Notes under the pieces: model-generated
What the model was told of the DNA's origin: nothing
The model's database searches: none
The model's input: the letters and a program-made list of their open reading frames with translations, nothing else
Shown here: positions 60,035-64,000 of the stretch, piece by piece
Position numbering within the stretch: position 1 is the first letter of the stretch
Layout of the letters: every line of letters starts with the position of its first letter
Assembly (NCBI RefSeq): GCF_900105325.1
Contig: NZ_FNSU01000003.1
Span: 744,001-808,000, forward strand
Source: Pseudomonas marginalis
Lineage (GTDB): Bacteria > Pseudomonadota > Gammaproteobacteria > Pseudomonadales > Pseudomonadaceae
Direction: 5' to 3'
DNA: 64,000 bases
Translations under genes and position numbers: made by a program

Positions 60035-62167
60035 ATGAACATGGATGACGTGCTGCAGACGTTCATTGCCGAAAGTCGCGAGCTTCTGTTGCAAATGGAA
60101 GATGCGCTGCTGCAGATCGAGAAGTCGCCCCAGGACCTGGACACCATCAACGGCCTGTTCCGCGTGGCCCACACCATCAAGGGGTCGGCCGGCCTGTTTG
60201 GCTTGATGCCGATCGTTGAGTTCACCCATGTCGCCGAAAGCGTGCTGGACCGGGTGCGCAGCCTGGAAGTGCGCGTCGACGAGGCGTTGAGTGCGTTGTT
60301 CCTCGACGCCCGTGACCATATCGGCCAATTGATCGACCTGCTGGCCGAGGACGGCAACCTGGATCGCCTGGACGAACCGGTGCGGGCTCAGGGTCAATCT
60401 ATCATTGAGCGGCTGTCGCTGTATCTGGACGCGGCGGTCTCGACCCCGGCGCCTACCCTTCAAGCGCCGGCGCCGGCGGATGAGCCAGGCGCCAGTCCCG
60501 GCCATTGGCATTTGTCGCTGCGCTTTGGCCCGGATGTGTTGCGCAATGGCATGGACCCCTTGGCGTTCCTGCGCTATCTGAGCACGCTGGGGCGTTTGCT
60601 GCACACCGTTACCTTGTTCGATGGGTTGCCGCCCATGACCGCCATGGACCCGGAAACCAACTACCTCGGGTTTGAACTCGCACTGGCCAGCGACGCGTCC
60701 CTGGAGGTCATCGACGGCGCCTTTGATTTTGTCCGCGAGGACGCGCTGGTTCGCATCCTTGCGCCGAATGCCACGGTGCAGGCGTGTCGGACCCATCTCG
60801 ACGAGTTGCCGGAAGACAACGCCGCGCTGATCGAGCTGCTGGTGCGTTGCGGCACACTGACCGAGGCCCAGGCCTTGCTCGTGACCCAGGACGCCGAGCA
60901 GGCACCGGTCGAAACGCGCAGCGAGCCTGATGTCCAGGATTCGACAACGCCGCCGGTCAAGGCCGGCAAAAGCGCGGCGAGTAACGAAGGCAACCTGATT
61001 CGGGTCGATGCCGCCAAGCTGGACCAACTGATCAACCTGGTCGGCGAGCTGATCATTGCCGGTGCCGGCGCCAACCTGGTGGCGGTACGCAGTGGGATTG
61101 GCGAGATGATCGAAGCCACCAGCCTGTTATCGCGGCTGGTCGAGGAAGTACGCGACTCGGCGCTGACCCTGCGCATGGTGCAGATCGGCGCAACCTTCAC
61201 GCGGTTCCAGCGGGTGGTGCGGGACGTCTCAAAAGAGTTGGGCAAGGACATCGTGCTGCACATCGGCGGCGGTGAGACCGAGCTGGACAAGACCGTCGTC
61301 GAACGCATTGGCGACCCGCTGACCCATTTGGTGCGCAATGCCATGGACCACGGCATCGAGCCTGCGTCGACGCGCCTCCAGCGGGGCAAGCCGGCCCAGG
61401 GCACGGTACGCCTGAATGCCTATCACGAATCCGGCAGCATCGTGATCGAGGTGTCCGACGACGGCGGTGGCCTGGCCAAGGACAAGATCCTGGCCAAGGC
61501 CCGTGAGCGTGGTTTGGTGGGAGAGGGCCAGCAGCCGTCGGACAAAGACATTCTGAATCTGATTTTCGAGCCGGGATTCTCCACCGCCGACCAGGTCAGC
61601 AACCTGTCCGGGCGTGGCGTAGGCATGGACGTCGTGAAGCGCAATATCACGGCGTTACGCGGCAGCGTCAGCCTCGAGAGCGAAGTCGGGCAGGGCACCA
61701 CGGTGCGCATCCGCCTGCCGCTGACGCTGGCGATCATTGACGGTTTCCTGATCGGGGTGGGCAAGGCTTCTTACGTGATTCCGCTGAACATGGTGGAGGA
61801 GTGTATCGAGCTGGCCCCTCAGCGGAGCACCGAAACCGGCTACCTGGACCTGCGGGGCGAGGTGCTGCCAATCCTGCGGCTACGCGACATGTTTGATGTG
61901 CAAGAGCCTGGAGGCAACCGGGAAAACGTGGTCGTCGTGCAATACGCAGGCTTGCGTGCCGGCCTGGTGGTCGATCGCCTGCAGGGGGAGTTCCAAACCG
62001 TGATCAAGCCACTGGGCAAAGTGTTTGGTGATGCCCATGGGCTGGGCGGGTTCACCATCCTCGGAAGTGGAGCCGTTGCGCTGATCCTGGATATCCCGAA
62101 TTTGCTAGGACAGGTTGCCAAGGAAACCCCACATCGTTCGATCCCAAGCCCTTTATCGACTCATTGA
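60035..62167 (+). CDS. cheA: CheA-type chemosensory histidine kinase
   Basis: 710 residues from ATG 60035 (MNMDDVLQTF), with GGAG upstream. The HPt domain has phosphoacceptor H46 in VAHTIKGSAGLFG. A region at about 160-300 (WHLSLRFGPDVLRNGMDPLAFLRYL) takes the place of the usual P2 domain. Dimerisation P3 begins near 327 (LIRVDAAKLDQLINLVGEL), the ATPase P4 has N box HLVRNAMDHGIEP and G boxes DDGGGL and GRGVGMDVV, and the CheW-like P5 ends the protein. CheW, CheB and CheR are not seen and may follow past the right edge. Confidence 0.93.
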   Translation: MNMDDVLQTFIAESRELLLQMEDALLQIEKSPQDLDTINGLFRVAHTIKGSAGLFGLMPIVEFTHVAESVLDRVRSLEVRVDEALSALFLDARDHIGQLIDLLAEDGNLDRLDEPVRAQGQSIIERLSLYLDAAVSTPAPTLQAPAPADEPGASPGHWHLSLRFGPDVLRNGMDPLAFLRYLSTLGRLLHTVTLFDGLPPMTAMDPETNYLGFELALASDASLEVIDGAFDFVREDALVRILAPNATVQACRTHLDELPEDNAALIELLVRCGTLTEAQALLVTQDAEQAPVETRSEPDVQDSTTPPVKAGKSAASNEGNLIRVDAAKLDQLINLVGELIIAGAGANLVAVRSGIGEMIEATSLLSRLVEEVRDSALTLRMVQIGATFTRFQRVVRDVSKELGKDIVLHIGGGETELDKTVVERIGDPLTHLVRNAMDHGIEPASTRLQRGKPAQGTVRLNAYHESGSIVIEVSDDGGGLAKDKILAKARERGLVGEGQQPSDKDILNLIFEPGFSTADQVSNLSGRGVGMDVVKRNITALRGSVSLESEVGQGTTVRIRLPLTLAIIDGFLIGVGKASYVIPLNMVEECIELAPQRSTETGYLDLRGEVLPILRLRDMFDVQEPGGNRENVVVVQYAGLRAGLVVDRLQGEFQTVIKPLGKVFGDAHGLGGFTILGSGAVALILDIPNLLGQVAKETPHRSIPSPLSTH

Positions 62168-62190
62168 AGCGTCATCAGGAGTGCCTCGCC

Positions 62191-64000
62191 ATGACTGTTA
62201 TTAGAAATATCATGTTGCTGGTTTTCACAGCCATGCTGGGTGTCTGCGTGTTGGGTGGCACCAGCCTGTACCTGGCCGGTGAAATCAATACGAGCGCCAG
62301 CTATGCCAACGTCAACACGGTGCCCAGCCTGCTGGAGATCGACCGCGCCGCCGCGGCCTTCACCGACCTGCACGCCTTGCAATGGCAACGCTTGAACGAG
62401 ACCGACAAAACCAGCGTGCCGGCTTACGCGGCCAGCGTGGCGCAGGATTTCAGTGCCGTAGGCAAAGCCCTGGATCGCTATCAGGCCGAGTTGACCTCCG
62501 ACGAGCACGATACGGCGTTGTTGAAACAACTGCGCGGCCACTTGGCTGAGTTTGCGGCGTTGCAGACGCACTTCGACAAGCTCATCGATGACGGTGACCA
62601 GGCCTCGGCCCGTGCATTGATCGAGACGAGCCAGCCCCTGCAGACCGCCGTGCTCACGGCGATCGGCGAGCTGCGTGAATACAACCTGGAACTGGGGCGC
62701 AAGGGCCAGGTGCTTGCCACCACCACCGAGAAGAACGCACGCACCCTCATCCTGCTGGTGAGCGGCCTGACCCTGGTGGCTACCCTGCTGATCGGTGTCT
62801 TGCTGGGGCGCAATCTGATGCGCCGGCTCGGGGCGGAACCTACCGTGGTGCAAGCCTATGCGGCACGTCTATCGGCTGGCGAGTTGAATGCCAAGGCAAC
62901 GCTCAAGGCGGGAGACACCACCAGCCTGATGGCGAGCATGCAGCAGTTGGGCGCGAACCTGCATGAATTGATCGTGGAGATGGACCGTATGTCCAGTGAA
63001 CACGACAAGGGCGAGATCGATGCACAGATCGATGCCGGCCGTTTTCATGGCAGTTACCGCTCCATGGCCCAGGGCATCAACGATATGGTCAACGGCCACA
63101 TCGCGGTGAAGAAAAAAGCCATGGCCTGCATACGCGCCTTCGGTAACGGTGATCTGTCTGCGCCCCTGGAACAATTCCCCGGCAAAAAAGCCTTTATCAA
63201 CGACAACATTGAGCTGTTGCGCACCAACATCCTGGCGCTGATCAATCAAATGCAGCACATGTCCAGCGAGCATGAAAAAGGTGACATTGACGTGATGATT
63301 GACGTCCAGGGCTTCTCGGGTTCGTACCGGGATATCGGCCAGGGCATCAATGACATGGTCAACGGCCATATCAACGTGAAGAAAAAGGCCATGGCCTGTA
63401 TTCGCGCGTTCGGCGAAGGGGATTTGTCCGCGCCTCTGGAGCGTTTCCCCGGCAAGAAAGCCTTCATCAATGAAAACGTCGAGCAACTGCGCGCCAATAT
63501 CCTGGCCCTTGTGGAAGATACCAGCGAGATCAGCGACAGTGCGCTGATCGGCAAGCTGGACACCCGCCCTGACGCCGCCCGGCACCAGGGCGATTTCCGC
63601 CGCATCATCCTCGGTATCAACGGTTCTCTGGACGCGATCATCGTACCGATCACCGAGGCCATGGAGGTGCTGTCGGCGATGGCCGCCGGCGACCTGACCC
63701 GCAGCATTACCGGCGACTACCAGGGCAAGTTCCTGGAGCTGAAGCACTCGGTCAATGGCACCGTGGAAAAACTCTCGGAAATCATCGGCGAAGTGCGCGG
63801 CTCGGCGGACTCGCTGTCGAGCGCTTCGGAAGAGATCTCCGCCACCGCCCAAAGCATGGCCCAGTCGGCTTCCGAGCAGGCGGCATCGGTCGAACAGACC
63901 TCGGCGTCGATGGAGCAAATGTCAGCGTCCATTTCCCAGAACACCGAAAATGCCAAGGTCACCGACGGCATGGCGGGCAAAGCCAACAAGGAAGCGTCGG
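62191..64000 (+). CDS. Methyl-accepting chemotaxis protein with duplicated HAMP modules (cut by window edge)
   Basis: At least 603 residues, open to the right edge. CAGGAG lies nine bases before ATG 62191. An N-terminal helix, a four-helix-bundle-like periplasmic sensor (about 30-185) and a second helix (about 188-208) are followed by a chain of HAMP-like modules. Two nearly identical 90-residue units start at M267 and M357 (MSSEHDKGEID and MSSEHEKGDID). A further HAMP and the start of the methylation helix (SADSLSSASEEISATAQSMAQS) follow. The conserved tip is beyond base 64000. It is probably the main receptor of this cheA cluster. Confidence 0.93.
   Translation, partial: MTVIRNIMLLVFTAMLGVCVLGGTSLYLAGEINTSASYANVNTVPSLLEIDRAAAAFTDLHALQWQRLNETDKTSVPAYAASVAQDFSAVGKALDRYQAELTSDEHDTALLKQLRGHLAEFAALQTHFDKLIDDGDQASARALIETSQPLQTAVLTAIGELREYNLELGRKGQVLATTTEKNARTLILLVSGLTLVATLLIGVLLGRNLMRRLGAEPTVVQAYAARLSAGELNAKATLKAGDTTSLMASMQQLGANLHELIVEMDRMSSEHDKGEIDAQIDAGRFHGSYRSMAQGINDMVNGHIAVKKKAMACIRAFGNGDLSAPLEQFPGKKAFINDNIELLRTNILALINQMQHMSSEHEKGDIDVMIDVQGFSGSYRDIGQGINDMVNGHINVKKKAMACIRAFGEGDLSAPLERFPGKKAFINENVEQLRANILALVEDTSEISDSALIGKLDTRPDAARHQGDFRRIILGINGSLDAIIVPITEAMEVLSAMAAGDLTRSITGDYQGKFLELKHSVNGTVEKLSEIIGEVRGSADSLSSASEEISATAQSMAQSASEQAASVEQTSASMEQMSASISQNTENAKVTDGMAGKANKEAS
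62989..63528 (+). repeat. Tandem 270-bp in-frame duplication inside the MCP gene
   Basis: Bases 62989-63258 and 63259-63528 encode the same 90-residue HAMP-containing module twice; ACIRAFGNGDLSAPLEQFPG in the first is ACIRAFGEGDLSAPLERFPG in the second. DNA copies differ at many third positions, so the duplication is not recent. Confidence 0.85.

Noticed and set aside
1..64000. tRNA, rRNA, CRISPR arrays and complete insertion sequences
   Set aside because: Looked for on both strands by eye; none of the characteristic patterns or transposase genes was seen.

Overview
The window reads as a chromosome segment of a Pseudomonas fluorescens-group bacterium. Coding sequence is GC-rich, most operon neighbours overlap by the four bases ATGA or GTGA, and the gene set is typical of the group: Ku/LigD, MexEF-OprN, EfeUOB, a PLD-type PssA and several chemosensory systems. 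The assignment rests on protein and motif recognition only; no database was searched. No rRNA, tRNA, CRISPR array or complete insertion sequence was found.

Layout. 1-1677: end-joining repair genes ku and ligD (ligD runs off the left edge). 1862-3346: a small secreted protein and a PQQ-type sugar dehydrogenase. 3389-5955: a TetR regulator with a downstream DUF1348 protein, controlled from a promoter whose spacer holds a perfect palindrome, then pssA. 6099-19086: two large paralogous DUF6543-type toxin-like proteins flanking the Fur-box-controlled iron uptake operon efeUOB plus a second M75 protein, and an AraC regulator. The second toxin-like protein ends in an M35-like aspzincin protease domain. 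19192-20439: a visibly AT-rich, probably acquired MFS transporter. 20740-26588: mexEF-oprN with an upstream nod-box-like site.

26846-37841 is a defence-rich accessory block. It starts with a two-gene ATPase + HNH nuclease system (Septu/PtuAB-like). The ATPase carries a long N-terminal region that looks like a type I DNA methylase (HsdM) stripped of its catalytic motifs; this is the best candidate here for an undescribed system. A three-gene GMC dehydrogenase/small subunit/cytochrome c operon follows, then a McrBC-type restriction system with an unfamiliar N-terminal specificity region. 37805-43065: a fatty-acid hydroxylase-like protein and a four-gene double two-component operon. 43230-43748: a SnoaL-like secreted protein. 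43749-45030: a gene-free stretch holding a roughly 310-bp-arm inverted repeat abutting a TonB-receptor remnant.

45031-53919: an orphan branched-chain-type binding protein facing a TonB receptor plus peptide-type ABC importer operon that together form an outer-to-inner membrane uptake route. 54447-64000: a multi-PAS kinase with LuxR-type regulator, then a chemosensory-type cluster (small membrane MCP-like protein, CheY, STAS, CheA, and a larger MCP with duplicated HAMP modules that runs off the right edge).
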